Positions 24,550-33,257 of a stretch of 64,000 nucleotides of DNA are shown here, in pieces. The first letter of the stretch is position 1. The number at the start of each line of letters is the position of its first letter. The notes beneath the pieces were generated by a model. The model did no database searches and was not told where the DNA came from. It saw nothing but the letters and a program-made list of their open reading frames with translations. The translations under genes and the position numbers were made by a program. The stretch is from Selenomonadaceae bacterium (GTDB lineage Bacteria > Bacillota > Negativicutes > Selenomonadales > Selenomonadaceae), in NCBI GenBank assembly GCA_017470715.1, contig JAFUYE010000002.1, positions 1 to 64,000 of the forward strand, in the 5' to 3' direction.

Positions 24550-27500
24550 GTGGCGGGAAAATCTTTTTCGGTATCGTTTAACATAAATGGTTCGCTTGAC
24601 GGCTCGTTACAAGCGGCACTGAACGCGGCGGCAAACGCTATGCGCGGTCTCGGCAACTCGGCACGTGCGGCGTCCAATGCGGCTCAAGCGTCGAAGTCGG
24701 GGCTTGCGGGTATGGCGGCGGGCTTGAATCAACTTCAGGCGGCGGCGCAACGTTACAAACAAATTCAAGACGCGTTGCGTCAGGCAAACGCGGATTTTTC
24801 CAAGTCGGCACAAAATCTTCAATCCGCCAAAGCCAAATACGAAGCGGACACTGCGGCGGTCGAAAAACTCAAACAAAAAATTGCCGAACTGAAAGCCGAA
24901 CAATCGAAAATCGGGACGACGAAGTCAAGCGGCAACGCGACGTTAAAGCAACTGCGTCAAGATCTGTCGAAACTCAAACAGGCTTACGAGGACGCGAAAA
25001 AAGCGGGCGACCAACTCAAAATGTCGTCGCTCGGTGCCCAAATAAAATCGACACAAAACGCAGTCACCGCACAGCAAGACGCCGTTCGCAAAATGGCGCA
25101 GTCGTACAAAGAACTTTCCGACAAAGTCAAGCAAGCCAAAACCGAATTGGCGGCGGCGAACACTGCGGCTCAAACTTCGGGACGCGAATATTCGGCGGCG
25201 AAATCGAACAATCAGCGGCTGTATCAAAGCATTCAATCACAGCAAGCGGCGTTGGGACAGCTCAAGGCACAACTTTCGGCGGCGGGCTTTTCAACGTCAA
25301 GTTTCGCGTCGAGTGAATCACGTTTGGCGGCGGATATCGACCGTGTCAACGCGGCTTTGCAACGTCAACAACAGCTGACTGCGGCACAATCGGCGAGTAA
25401 TCAGGCGTCGCAGAACATGTTCAACGCGTACAACAACTTTCAGGGCGCGTTGTCGACGGCAAGTTCAATCGCTCAACCGTTCCAATCGGCGATTGAAAAC
25501 GCGATGACGTTTGAACACGCAATGAGCCGCGTTAAAGCTCTCACGCAAACTTCAAATATCCGCGCGGGCGACATGGAGACCGTCAACCGCGAAATGGCGT
25601 TGCTTGAAGGACAAGCCCGCGAACTCGGCGCGACGACACAATTCACAATGACGCAAGCCGCTGACGCAATGGGTTATCTCGGCATGGCGGGCTGGAAAAC
25701 CGAACAGATTTACGGCACAATGCCCGGTATGCTCAACCTTGCGGCGGGCGCGGGAACAGATTTGGCGCGGACGGCGGACATTGTTTCCGACAATATGACG
25801 GCAATGCAAGTTCCCGTTGAAAAAGCGGGGCACTTCATGGACGTTTACGCCTATGCGCTGACGAATTCAAACGTCAATCTTGAAAGTCTCGGCGAAACAA
25901 TGAAGTATGCGGCTCCGGTCGCGGCGGCATTTGGCGCGTCACTCGAAGACACTGCGGCAATGACGATGATGATGGGCAACGCCGGTATCAAAGGTTCAAT
26001 GGCAGGTACCGCGCTGCGCATGGGCTTGTTAAGACTTTCGGGACCGCCCAAAAAAGCGTCAAAAGCAATGGACGAGCTGGGCATTTCGGTTTCGGACGCG
26101 ACGGCAATGGCTCTCGAATCGGAAGCTGAACTTGCACGTTTGGGCGTTCAATACGACAAAAACGCGCCGCCCATGGAAAAAATGGGCAACATCATAACGC
26201 AGTTGTCGACGAAAATGCAGGGCTTAAGTCGTGAGGAAAAATTGTCGTCAATCGGTGCGATTTTCGGCGCGAACGCGGCTTCGGGCTGGGTAAACATAAT
26301 CGAACAGGGACCCGAAGTTTTCAACGAATATCTGAACGCGTTAAAGAATTGCGACGGTTATTCGGAACAATTTGCGCACACAATGAACGACGACACACGC
26401 GGCGCAATGATAGCTTTGGAGTCGGCAGTTGACGCGGTTATCAACTCGATTGGCACGGCACTTTTGCCCGCAGTACGATCGGCGGCTGAAGCGTTCGCGC
26501 CAATGGCAACGGCGGCGGCTCAATTTATCGCGGCTCATCCCGGCATAGTTCAGGCGGCGGCAGGAATTGCGGCGGCACTCGCAACGGTCGTAGTCGGCGC
26601 GGCGGCAGTCAAACTTGCGTTCGCGGGCTGGACGTTTATCACAAGTTCAATCACGTTGGTGCGTGCGGCACTTGCAACTTTGGCAGATGGCGCAATGTTC
26701 GGCGGTTTAATCGCTCGACTTGCGGCACTTCGGACGGCATTTGTCGGAGCATTCGCGGCAGGCGGACTTGCCACAACAGGCGGTTGGGCAACTTTGTTCG
26801 CGGGCATTTCGGCAAAAGCAACTGCGGCGGCAGCGGCAATTCGGACGTTTTTCGCAAGCTTAACTTTGGGATCTGCGGCAAGCGGTATCGTGGCAACTTT
26901 ATCGTCAATCGGTACGGCAATCGCAGGCGCGGCTCGTGCGGCAATGGCATTCGTATTTTCGCCCGTTGGTGTCGCGTTAATGGCGTTGGCACTCGCGGGG
27001 CTGTACTGCTATCAAAATTGGGACAAGGTTTCTGCGGTGTTCGGCAAAATCGCGGGAATAATCACGGGCGCATTGTCACCTGCGTTAAATCAAGTCAAGA
27101 CTGCGTTAAACGCGTTGTCCTCAAGCGGCGGATTTGCAACGTTAAGTTCGGCGGCAAGTCAAGCGGCGTCGGTAATCGGCGGCACGTTGGTTAAAGCGTT
27201 CGCGGTCGTGTTGACGGGCGCGGCGTCGGCTATCGCGGGAATAGTTCAACTTTTTGCCGACTTGATAACGGTCATTGCGGACGTTGGCACGGGGCTTTCC
27301 GAAGCGTTTTCAAAAATTGCAGACGGTGACTTTTCGGGCGCGGCTGATGCATTATTAAACGCCGGTTCAAAAGCGTTGACCGACCTTGAAAAGTTGGGCA
27401 CAAATGTTGTCAACAATGTGGAGCAAAGCGCGAAAAATGTTTCTGCCGTAATTGATGCGCTGAATTCCAATGCAACGGCAACCGTGGCGGCAGGTCAATC

Positions 27501-29160
27501 TACAGGTTCAAATATGGCAACCGGCTTGTTGGCTGTAGCACAAGCACAGCAACCGCAAGCTCCGCCGATTGACACGTCGGCAACACAGGCGGCACTCGAC
27601 CAAGTAGGCTCGTCGGCGTCGAATGCGGCAAGCCAAATGCAGGCAATGGAAACTGCAACGGCGGGCGTCGACCAAATGTCGGCACAATTCGCGGCGGCGG
27701 GTGCGGGCGTCGAACAATTATCGACTTCAGCACAAACGGCAGGCACGGGCGTTCAAGAATTCGCGACGAACGCACAGCAAGCCGGTACGTCAGCCCAGCA
27801 AATGGCAACGTCGGTGCAAAATGCGGCAACGGGCGCGGACGCTTTGGGCAACTCGGCACAAAACGCGACGGGCGGTATCGAAGCTTTAAGTTCTGCGGCG
27901 TCGGGCGCAACCGGCGGAGTTTCGGCTCTCGGATCTGCGGCAAGCGGCGCGGCAGGTTCAGTTTCGGGGCTCGGCGCGGCAGTTCAGGCGGCTTGCTCAC
28001 AACTTGCGCAGGCGGGCGCGAGTGCGGCGGCGGCTGTGGCAAGTGCGGGCGGTGGTGTCAAAGCGAACTACGCGGGCGGTATTTATCCGAAAGGACAATT
28101 CCTTACGACGTTCGCCGAAAAATCGCCCGAAGCGGCAATCCCGATTGACAATTCCAATCGTGCTCGCGAACTTTGGACGAAAACCGGTCAAATGTTGGGC
28201 ATGTTGCCCGGCAGCGGCGGCGGCTACGATTCAGCCGAAAAAGACGCGTTCGGCAACGTCGTCGGCATGGATATTCCCGAATACAATCGGATTGGCGAAA
28301 ACGATACCGAGGACGTTAAAATCGACAAGCGACGTGTTCAACGCGAACAATACGAGGCTGAACGCGCCCGACAAGAAATTATTCGTCAACAAGCTCTTTC
28401 AACGGCAAGCCGACAAATTCAGGAAGCAACACAGACCGCACAAGTTGAAGCCGCGCAAAAAGTTATCTCGGCAGTTTCCGAAGCAAATATCGAAAAAGAT
28501 GAACTCGGCAATATTCGCGGCATTGACATTCCCGAATACAACCGAATCACGGCGGAGGATTCGGAAGACGTTAAAATCGATAAACGTCGCGTGCAACGTG
28601 AGCAGTATGAGCGCGAACGTGCACAACGCGAAAATAATCAGCCGAATTTGCCGAAAGTCGAACCGGTAATTCAGCAACGGGCAACCGAAATTGCGCGTGC
28701 AACCAACGGAAATTATCCGCGTCGACGCCCACTGACAGCGACAAGCTCACGACGTTTGCAACAAAGTCGCGGCAACGCACCAACGATAACCACACCGACT
28801 TTCACGCCGCAACAATCAAAATCGGGCGGGCTGATAAAACCGACAGATTTAAGCGCAATCATGGGGCAGTTGCCCGTGTTGCCGCCCGCGCTCGGCGACA
28901 TTGTCGGCGGGGCTTTAACAGATTTAACGCAGGGAAATTCGGTCGCTCCGATCGAACGTCCCGAACAACTTTTGCCGCAAGCTCAATCGTCGAATTCGGA
29001 ACCGTCGACTTTCAATTTCACAATCAACGTTACGGTCAACGGCAACGCGGACGAAAATACAATTCAACGCGGCGTCGAAGCGGCAATTCCGTCACTTGAC
29101 GAATGGTCGCGAAATTTTGACGCGCACAGGCACGAAGAAGCGAGGCGGTCGTTCTTATGA
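24550..29160 (+). CDS. Tail tape measure protein
   Basis: 1536 residues from GTG 24550 (AGGAGGTGA just upstream; the GTG at 24541 overlaps that site). N-terminal 280 residues are coiled coil. A TP901-type core follows (FEHAMSRVKAL ... ELGATTQFTMTQAADAMGYL ... MAGTALRMGLLRL). There is a hydrophobic Ala-rich stretch around 665-840, and long Ala/Gln/Ser repeats to about 1165. The tail carries two copies of a 47-residue unit (EYNRIGENDTEDVKIDKRR and EYNRITAEDSEDVKIDKRR). It sets tail length: 1536 residues at about 0.15 nm each predict about 230 nm. The last 4 bases overlap gene X. Confidence 0.9.
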   Translation: MAGKSFSVSFNINGSLDGSLQAALNAAANAMRGLGNSARAASNAAQASKSGLAGMAAGLNQLQAAAQRYKQIQDALRQANADFSKSAQNLQSAKAKYEADTAAVEKLKQKIAELKAEQSKIGTTKSSGNATLKQLRQDLSKLKQAYEDAKKAGDQLKMSSLGAQIKSTQNAVTAQQDAVRKMAQSYKELSDKVKQAKTELAAANTAAQTSGREYSAAKSNNQRLYQSIQSQQAALGQLKAQLSAAGFSTSSFASSESRLAADIDRVNAALQRQQQLTAAQSASNQASQNMFNAYNNFQGALSTASSIAQPFQSAIENAMTFEHAMSRVKALTQTSNIRAGDMETVNREMALLEGQARELGATTQFTMTQAADAMGYLGMAGWKTEQIYGTMPGMLNLAAGAGTDLARTADIVSDNMTAMQVPVEKAGHFMDVYAYALTNSNVNLESLGETMKYAAPVAAAFGASLEDTAAMTMMMGNAGIKGSMAGTALRMGLLRLSGPPKKASKAMDELGISVSDATAMALESEAELARLGVQYDKNAPPMEKMGNIITQLSTKMQGLSREEKLSSIGAIFGANAASGWVNIIEQGPEVFNEYLNALKNCDGYSEQFAHTMNDDTRGAMIALESAVDAVINSIGTALLPAVRSAAEAFAPMATAAAQFIAAHPGIVQAAAGIAAALATVVVGAAAVKLAFAGWTFITSSITLVRAALATLADGAMFGGLIARLAALRTAFVGAFAAGGLATTGGWATLFAGISAKATAAAAAIRTFFASLTLGSAASGIVATLSSIGTAIAGAARAAMAFVFSPVGVALMALALAGLYCYQNWDKVSAVFGKIAGIITGALSPALNQVKTALNALSSSGGFATLSSAASQAASVIGGTLVKAFAVVLTGAASAIAGIVQLFADLITVIADVGTGLSEAFSKIADGDFSGAADALLNAGSKALTDLEKLGTNVVNNVEQSAKNVSAVIDALNSNATATVAAGQSTGSNMATGLLAVAQAQQPQAPPIDTSATQAALDQVGSSASNAASQMQAMETATAGVDQMSAQFAAAGAGVEQLSTSAQTAGTGVQEFATNAQQAGTSAQQMATSVQNAATGADALGNSAQNATGGIEALSSAASGATGGVSALGSAASGAAGSVSGLGAAVQAACSQLAQAGASAAAAVASAGGGVKANYAGGIYPKGQFLTTFAEKSPEAAIPIDNSNRARELWTKTGQMLGMLPGSGGGYDSAEKDAFGNVVGMDIPEYNRIGENDTEDVKIDKRRVQREQYEAERARQEIIRQQALSTASRQIQEATQTAQVEAAQKVISAVSEANIEKDELGNIRGIDIPEYNRITAEDSEDVKIDKRRVQREQYERERAQRENNQPNLPKVEPVIQQRATEIARATNGNYPRRRPLTATSSRRLQQSRGNAPTITTPTFTPQQSKSGGLIKPTDLSAIMGQLPVLPPALGDIVGGALTDLTQGNSVAPIERPEQLLPQAQSSNSEPSTFNFTINVTVNGNADENTIQRGVEAAIPSLDEWSRNFDAHRHEEARRSFL

Positions 29161-29360
29161 CGTACACAACGGTTGCGGGCGATACTTTTGATTCGGCGGC
29201 GTTCAAGGCTTTGGGCTCGTGCCGCTGGACTGAAAAGCTAATCAATAAAAATCGACAATTCGTCGACACGGTAATTTTTAAAGCGGGCGTCGAACTTGAA
29301 CTGCCCGACATTTCAAACGAACGGCAAATTAAAATGCCACCGTGGAGGACTGAAACATAA
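29157..29360 (+). CDS. Tail protein X (LysM-like)
   Basis: A 67-residue protein with a YTTVAGDTFDSAAFKALGS start typical of the P2 gpX/LysM fold. It overlaps the tape measure stop and the next start (TAATG). It helps join the tube to the baseplate hub. Confidence 0.85.
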   Translation: MTYTTVAGDTFDSAAFKALGSCRWTEKLINKNRQFVDTVIFKAGVELELPDISNERQIKMPPWRTET

Positions 29361-30373
29361 TGCTGACGCGTCACGTTGGAGTTAATATTTCGGCTGACGG
29401 CACGGACGTTACGTCGGACTTGTCGCCGTATTTGAAATCAATCACGTACACGGACAACGCGGGCGGCGAAGCCGATACAGCCGAAATCGAAGTGCGCGAC
29501 GAATCCCATCGGTTTATCGGTGACTGGTTGCCGAAACGCGGTATCACGGTCACAATTATGTTGTGGCGCGAAAATTGGACGGGCACTGAGCAAATTGAAA
29601 CTTGGGACTTGGGCAGTTTTGAACTCGACGAAATTCAAAATAATTATCCTCCGAACACGGCGCGGATCAAACTGAATTCAATCCCGCAGAATTCGGGCTT
29701 GCGTCAAAAAGACGAGTCGCGAGCGTGGGAAAACGTGAAACTTTCGCAGATAGCCAACGACGTGGCGTCGAAAGCGGGCGTGCAACTTTTCTACGACACG
29801 GCAGAAGATCCGACGATAAAGCGCGCCGAACAATCGGAAATATCCGCGTTGGCGTTCCTCGAAAAGCTTTGTTCGGACAACGGACTTGCGCTGAAATTTG
29901 CGGACGGCAAACTGATAATTTTCGACGAAGCCAAAATGGAAGCGCAGGAACCAATTTCAAAACTCGATTATGACTTGTCGATAATCAAGCGGTTCAGTGC
30001 GACGGCGACACTTCAGGAAATTTATAAATCGTGCGAGGTTGTTTACAAACACGGTCAGAAAGACGAAAAAATTTCCGCGAAGTTTGAGGACAGCTCGAAG
30101 GACGACGGCAAGGTTTTAAAAATCAACCAGAAAGTTGAAAGTCAAGCCGAAGCCGAAAAGTTAGCCAAAAAGAAGCTGCGCGACAAAAATAAAAAAGAAA
30201 TCCAGATTCGATTGACGACACTCGGCAAGTTTGAGTATCAAGCGGGCAACGTCATTGAACTGGTGAATCACGGATTTTATTCGGGACGTTATCTTATCGA
30301 AAAAGCACATCACCGCGTCGGCGACGGCTACACGGTCGATTTGGAGTTGCGCAAATGTCTCAAAGGCTATTAA
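29360..30373 (+). CDS. Baseplate hub protein (late control gene D family)
   Basis: A 337-residue protein of the Phage_GPD family: KSITYTDNAGGEADTAEIEV, then RDESHRFIGDWLPKRG and the VVYKHGQKDEKISAKFED middle, with a beta tail (GRYLIEKAHHRVGDGYTVDL). It forms the hub on which the V spike sits. It ends the first tail block; the remaining baseplate genes resume at 34031. Confidence 0.88.
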   Translation: MLTRHVGVNISADGTDVTSDLSPYLKSITYTDNAGGEADTAEIEVRDESHRFIGDWLPKRGITVTIMLWRENWTGTEQIETWDLGSFELDEIQNNYPPNTARIKLNSIPQNSGLRQKDESRAWENVKLSQIANDVASKAGVQLFYDTAEDPTIKRAEQSEISALAFLEKLCSDNGLALKFADGKLIIFDEAKMEAQEPISKLDYDLSIIKRFSATATLQEIYKSCEVVYKHGQKDEKISAKFEDSSKDDGKVLKINQKVESQAEAEKLAKKKLRDKNKKEIQIRLTTLGKFEYQAGNVIELVNHGFYSGRYLIEKAHHRVGDGYTVDLELRKCLKGY

Positions 30374-30404
30374 AAAAAAATCCCCCGCTCGTTCGCAGGG
30401 GATT
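30372..30404 (-). terminator. Terminator of the leftward 511-residue gene
   Basis: AATCCCC (30379-30385) pairs with GGGGATT (30398-30404). On the minus strand a run of T follows. It lies 82 bp past the stop of the leftward gene and at the end of gene D. Confidence 0.72.
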
Positions 30405-30485
30405 GACGCTTGACGTTGCCGCGTGTTATGTTTTTATTTCCGTTTTTATATTCTTTGCGTCGGCACCGTTCGGCGTATTTTTTTT

Positions 30486-32021
30486 TTAGAAGTAAATGTA
30501 TCCGTCTTCGTCGACCGCGCCGGCTTTGCAGGCATTTTCGACGGTGTCACGCTTGCCAAATTCGACTTCGGCGATTTCACGTTTGGCTTCGTCAATCATC
30601 TCGTCGAGAGTTTCAATGCGCTCAACTTCGTGGGGATAATCGCGGGCAATTTCTTCGCGCATTTCTTCAAGCTCGGCGAGTTCGCGGTAACGGTCGTCCA
30701 GGAAAATTTCTTCGGGCGATTTACCGTCGGGCTCAAACTGCTTGAAGAATTCTTTCGGGTTCAGGTAATCGCCCGCCGTGATTGTGTCGACGTGATTGAC
30801 GGTTTCGGGCGTCATGATTTGGTATTCGTTTTCTTTGGTATCGTAGAGCACCGCCCAGCCGGTTGGGGCTTGCGCGTTCATTGATTCGGCGACCGATTTG
30901 GCAAGTTCGATAAGTTTGTCGTCGGGCTTCGCGAAACGCTGAACGTTGAAGCTGAATTCGTCGGCGGGGAAGGTGAATTTCTTATCACCGCGGTTGACTG
31001 CGTCGGCGAACAGGTTAATCGCGTTTTCGGCTTGTTTGAAAGTTTTGTAACGGGCGAGGATGAAGCGGCTGCCTTCGCTCTCGTCGCAGGCGATTGAAAT
31101 GCTGTTGCCCGCTTCGGTGACGTTGAAGGAAATCCACGTGGAGGACAGGTACGGGATTGTCGAGAAGCCGTCCTGGTTTTGAATCATCATGTCACTCGCA
31201 ACGTTGCCCGTGCGCAAGAATTTTTCGCGGAGTTTTTCAGCGCGGCTTGAGCCCAGGTTGTACAGTGCAGAATATTTTTCCTGCGTAATATCGGCGGCTT
31301 TGTCGGCGGCAACCTGCGCGGCGCACAATTCAGCGTAACGTTGGCGGGAAATTTCTTTGGCTTCGGCGAATTCGGCGGTAAGTTTGTCGACTTCGTAATC
31401 GAGGTTGTCAATCCCGATTTTGTGACCGCTTGCGTTGAACATTTCGGCTTCGACTTCCTCAAGGCGGTTGAACGCGGCTTTGTCTTCGGTGAAGGTTCCG
31501 TCGGGATTTTTGCGGTAAGCGTGCTCGCTGTGGTCGGTGAGTGCCAACGGAATCACGAATTGCAACAGGTCAATGGCGGGGATAATCGCGGGATTTTCTT
31601 CGTAACCGCCCGACAAATCGTCGAGGTAAATTCCTTTGATGGCGGCGTTGAATTCGGCTTTGTACGGGGCAAATCTTTCGCGGGTTTCGGTTTCGAGTTC
31701 GTCGTCGTGCATGTTGCTGATTGCGGTTTCGACGGGGTCGACTTCAGTCTCGTCGACAGTGGCGGCTGCCTGTTCGATTTCGGCGTCAACTGCGACGTCC
31801 TGGGCTTCGGTGCTGACCGCGTAATCTTCAATCGCGTCGATAGCGGCTTCGCGGCGGGCTTTGCGTTCGGCTTCGTATTGTTCGCGAACTTGATACGCGT
31901 AAGGGATTGTTGCGTCTTCTCTGGTAATGCGGTGTTTTTTGCCGTTCTTGTCAATCGCGAAGAACATTTCCACTCCGTTGCTCGCAATTTTTCTTTCGAT
32001 TTTCGTTCCTACCGTTGTCAT
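30486..32021 (-). CDS. Unrecognised 511-residue acidic protein
   Basis: A minus-strand gene with ATG behind TTAGGAGG, its own promoter and its own terminator, set between hub gene D and the rest of the baseplate. I do not recognise it. It is strongly acidic overall. Residues 1-45 are basic with an HRITREDATIPYAYQVREQY start. Residues 45-120 are Ala/Glu/Asp-rich. There are helical coiled segments near 195-265 (EEVEAEMFNASG, LTAEFAEAKEISRQRYAEL), a compact mixed domain 285-430 (SSTWISFNVTEAGNSISIAC ... GWAVLYDTKENEY), and a Glu/Arg-rich helix to the end. No signal peptide or membrane segment. Its REQYEAER motif also occurs at the tape measure C-terminus. A lysogen-expressed or ejected accessory protein is possible. 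Confidence 0.75.
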   Translation of the reverse strand: MTTVGTKIERKIASNGVEMFFAIDKNGKKHRITREDATIPYAYQVREQYEAERKARREAAIDAIEDYAVSTEAQDVAVDAEIEQAAATVDETEVDPVETAISNMHDDELETETRERFAPYKAEFNAAIKGIYLDDLSGGYEENPAIIPAIDLLQFVIPLALTDHSEHAYRKNPDGTFTEDKAAFNRLEEVEAEMFNASGHKIGIDNLDYEVDKLTAEFAEAKEISRQRYAELCAAQVAADKAADITQEKYSALYNLGSSRAEKLREKFLRTGNVASDMMIQNQDGFSTIPYLSSTWISFNVTEAGNSISIACDESEGSRFILARYKTFKQAENAINLFADAVNRGDKKFTFPADEFSFNVQRFAKPDDKLIELAKSVAESMNAQAPTGWAVLYDTKENEYQIMTPETVNHVDTITAGDYLNPKEFFKQFEPDGKSPEEIFLDDRYRELAELEEMREEIARDYPHEVERIETLDEMIDEAKREIAEVEFGKRDTVENACKAGAVDEDGYIYF

Positions 32022-32152
32022 TTTGGTTTCCTCCTAAGTTTAACTCTGGGTTTAAATCGCGGCTGCGGTCTCGGCTAGTTCCTCTCCTCGCGCTTGCCGT
32101 GATTTCGGCGTTATACTGATTGTTGCATGTGTTTGCTTGCTTAACTGTGCTA

Positions 32153-32181
32153 AATATAGCAAATGAAAGTTTGCATGTCAA
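32153..32181 (-). promoter_or_regulatory. Promoter of the 511-residue gene
   Basis: Minus strand TTGACA (32176-32181), 17-bp spacer, TATATT (32153-32158): near consensus and the strongest-looking promoter in the window. A 130-base leader follows. Confidence 0.78.
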
Positions 32182-32223
32182 TAGCTTTGCAAAAAAAAAT
32201 TTGCGTGCGTTGAAAATATATCC

Positions 32224-32253
32224 TTGCAAAATAAATCCCCCTTGTGCTACAAT
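32224..32253 (+). promoter_or_regulatory. Promoter of the XRE gene with flanking inverted repeat
   Basis: TTGCAA (32224-32229), 18-bp spacer ending TTGTGC, TACAAT (32248-32253). CCCCCTT (32237-32243) and AAGGGGG (32266-32272) flank the -10 box and could be an operator. It is divergent from the promoter of the 511-residue gene. Confidence 0.68.
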
Positions 32254-32279
32254 GTGCGAAAAACTAAGGGGGTTTTGTT

Positions 32280-32654
32280 ATGGAGGTCAGTGAGGCGTTG
32301 AAACGTTTTCGCCGAACTTTTGATTTGAAGCAAGACAACGTTGCGCAAGCTTTGGGCGTCAATCGGCAGGTGTATCAACCTTACGAAACGGGGCGGACGT
32401 TGCCATCGGTCAAAACGATATTGAAAATCGCAAAAGCGTTTGATGTGTCGACGGATTATTTGCTGGGGTTGAGCGATATTCCAAGACTGGCACCAAACGA
32501 CGCGCATGACGCAGAAATTTTCGCTCGTATCGAGGCAAGCGCGAATGATTTGCTTCGATTGATTGAAGGTGAGGTGAAACGTCGTGGTTGTGTACAAGAT
32601 AACCAATCTGCTCAACAACAAGCCGTATGTCGGTCAAACACGACAATCGATTGA
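32280..32654 (+). CDS. XRE-family transcription regulator
   Basis: A 124-residue protein; ATG directly follows its promoter leader. Residues 1-66 are a Cro/CI helix-turn-helix (LKQDNVAQALGVNRQVYQPY ... FDVSTDYLLGLSD). The HTH is about 55 percent identical to the one in the next gene. The C-terminus (after about 100) loses protein-like character where the nuclease gene overlaps by 71 bp, which suggests that the original tail was replaced by an insertion. Confidence 0.78.
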   Translation: MEVSEALKRFRRTFDLKQDNVAQALGVNRQVYQPYETGRTLPSVKTILKIAKAFDVSTDYLLGLSDIPRLAPNDAHDAEIFARIEASANDLLRLIEGEVKRRGCVQDNQSAQQQAVCRSNTTID

Positions 32655-33201
32655 AAAACGATTTTACCAGCACGCGCACGCGAATTCGCCGCTTGGTAAT
32701 GCGATGCGGCAATGTGGACTTGAAAATTTTACGATTGAGGTTATCGAACGTTGCGACACGCAAGAGCAACTTGACACCCGTGAAAAGTTTTGGATTCGTG
32801 CGCTTAACTGCATGACACCCAACGGCTACAATCAATCGCTCGGGGGCGAACGCGGGCACATTAACCGTTCAAAAAACCGTACTAAAACAGTTAGCGCGGG
32901 GGTGAACCGAATGGAAATTCCAACCGCATTAAAAAGATTTCGGCAATCGCTCAAACTGAGTCAACGGCAACTGTCGGAGAAAATCGGCGTCCCGTACCAG
33001 TCTTATCAAACCTACGAATACGGCACGTCGACACCAAGCGCAAAAGTTATTGTAAGGATTGCGCAAGCATTTGACGTTTCAACGGATTATTTGTTGGGAC
33101 TCAGCGACACACCGCGCCCGCCCGACACGTCAACATTACTCGCGGCAATCAATGATGCACAAAAAATTTTAAGTGACGCGCTCGATAAGCGTTCGGAGTA
33201 A
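32584..33201 (+). CDS. GIY-YIG endonuclease fused to an XRE helix-turn-helix
   Basis: A 205-residue protein starting at GTG behind gaggtgaaa. Residues 1-95 form a GIY-YIG nuclease (VYKITNLLNNKPYVGQTRQS, R in IEKRFYQH, E in DTREKFWIR, N in GYNQS). Residues 110-175 are an XRE domain (LSQRQLSEKIGVPYQSYQTY ... FDVSTDYLLGLSD). The XRE part can also start alone at ATG 32911, which has gggggtgaa 6 bp upstream. The nuclease thus sits between two diverged copies of one repressor-like gene. Confidence 0.78.
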   Translation: MVVYKITNLLNNKPYVGQTRQSIEKRFYQHAHANSPLGNAMRQCGLENFTIEVIERCDTQEQLDTREKFWIRALNCMTPNGYNQSLGGERGHINRSKNRTKTVSAGVNRMEIPTALKRFRQSLKLSQRQLSEKIGVPYQSYQTYEYGTSTPSAKVIVRIAQAFDVSTDYLLGLSDTPRPPDTSTLLAAINDAQKILSDALDKRSE

Positions 33202-33211
33202 AAAAAATATC

Positions 33212-33237
33212 GCCGTTCCAATCGGAGCGGCTTTTTT
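33212..33237 (+). terminator. Terminator after the XRE island
   Basis: GCCGTTCC-AATC-GGAGCGGC (one G-T pair) followed by T6. The ribosome site of the methyltransferase follows within 5 bp. Confidence 0.75.
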
Positions 33238-33257
33238 GTTTGGAGGCTAAGCGATTT

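Noticed and set aside
24541..28677. Many long reverse-strand frames across the tape measure gene
   Set aside because: They mirror Ala/Gln-rich codons of the plus-strand gene and lack starts or protein-like character.
31341..32078. 245-residue plus-strand frame antisense to the 511-residue gene
   Set aside because: Phe/Val/Gly-rich reading typical of the reverse of GAA/GAC-rich coding. The minus-strand gene has a promoter, ribosome site and terminator.
16421..32174. Shared 13-mer AATGAAAGTTTGC in two leader/promoter regions as an operator
   Set aside because: Matches of this length are expected by chance in a 62-kb genome, and the position relative to the promoters differs.
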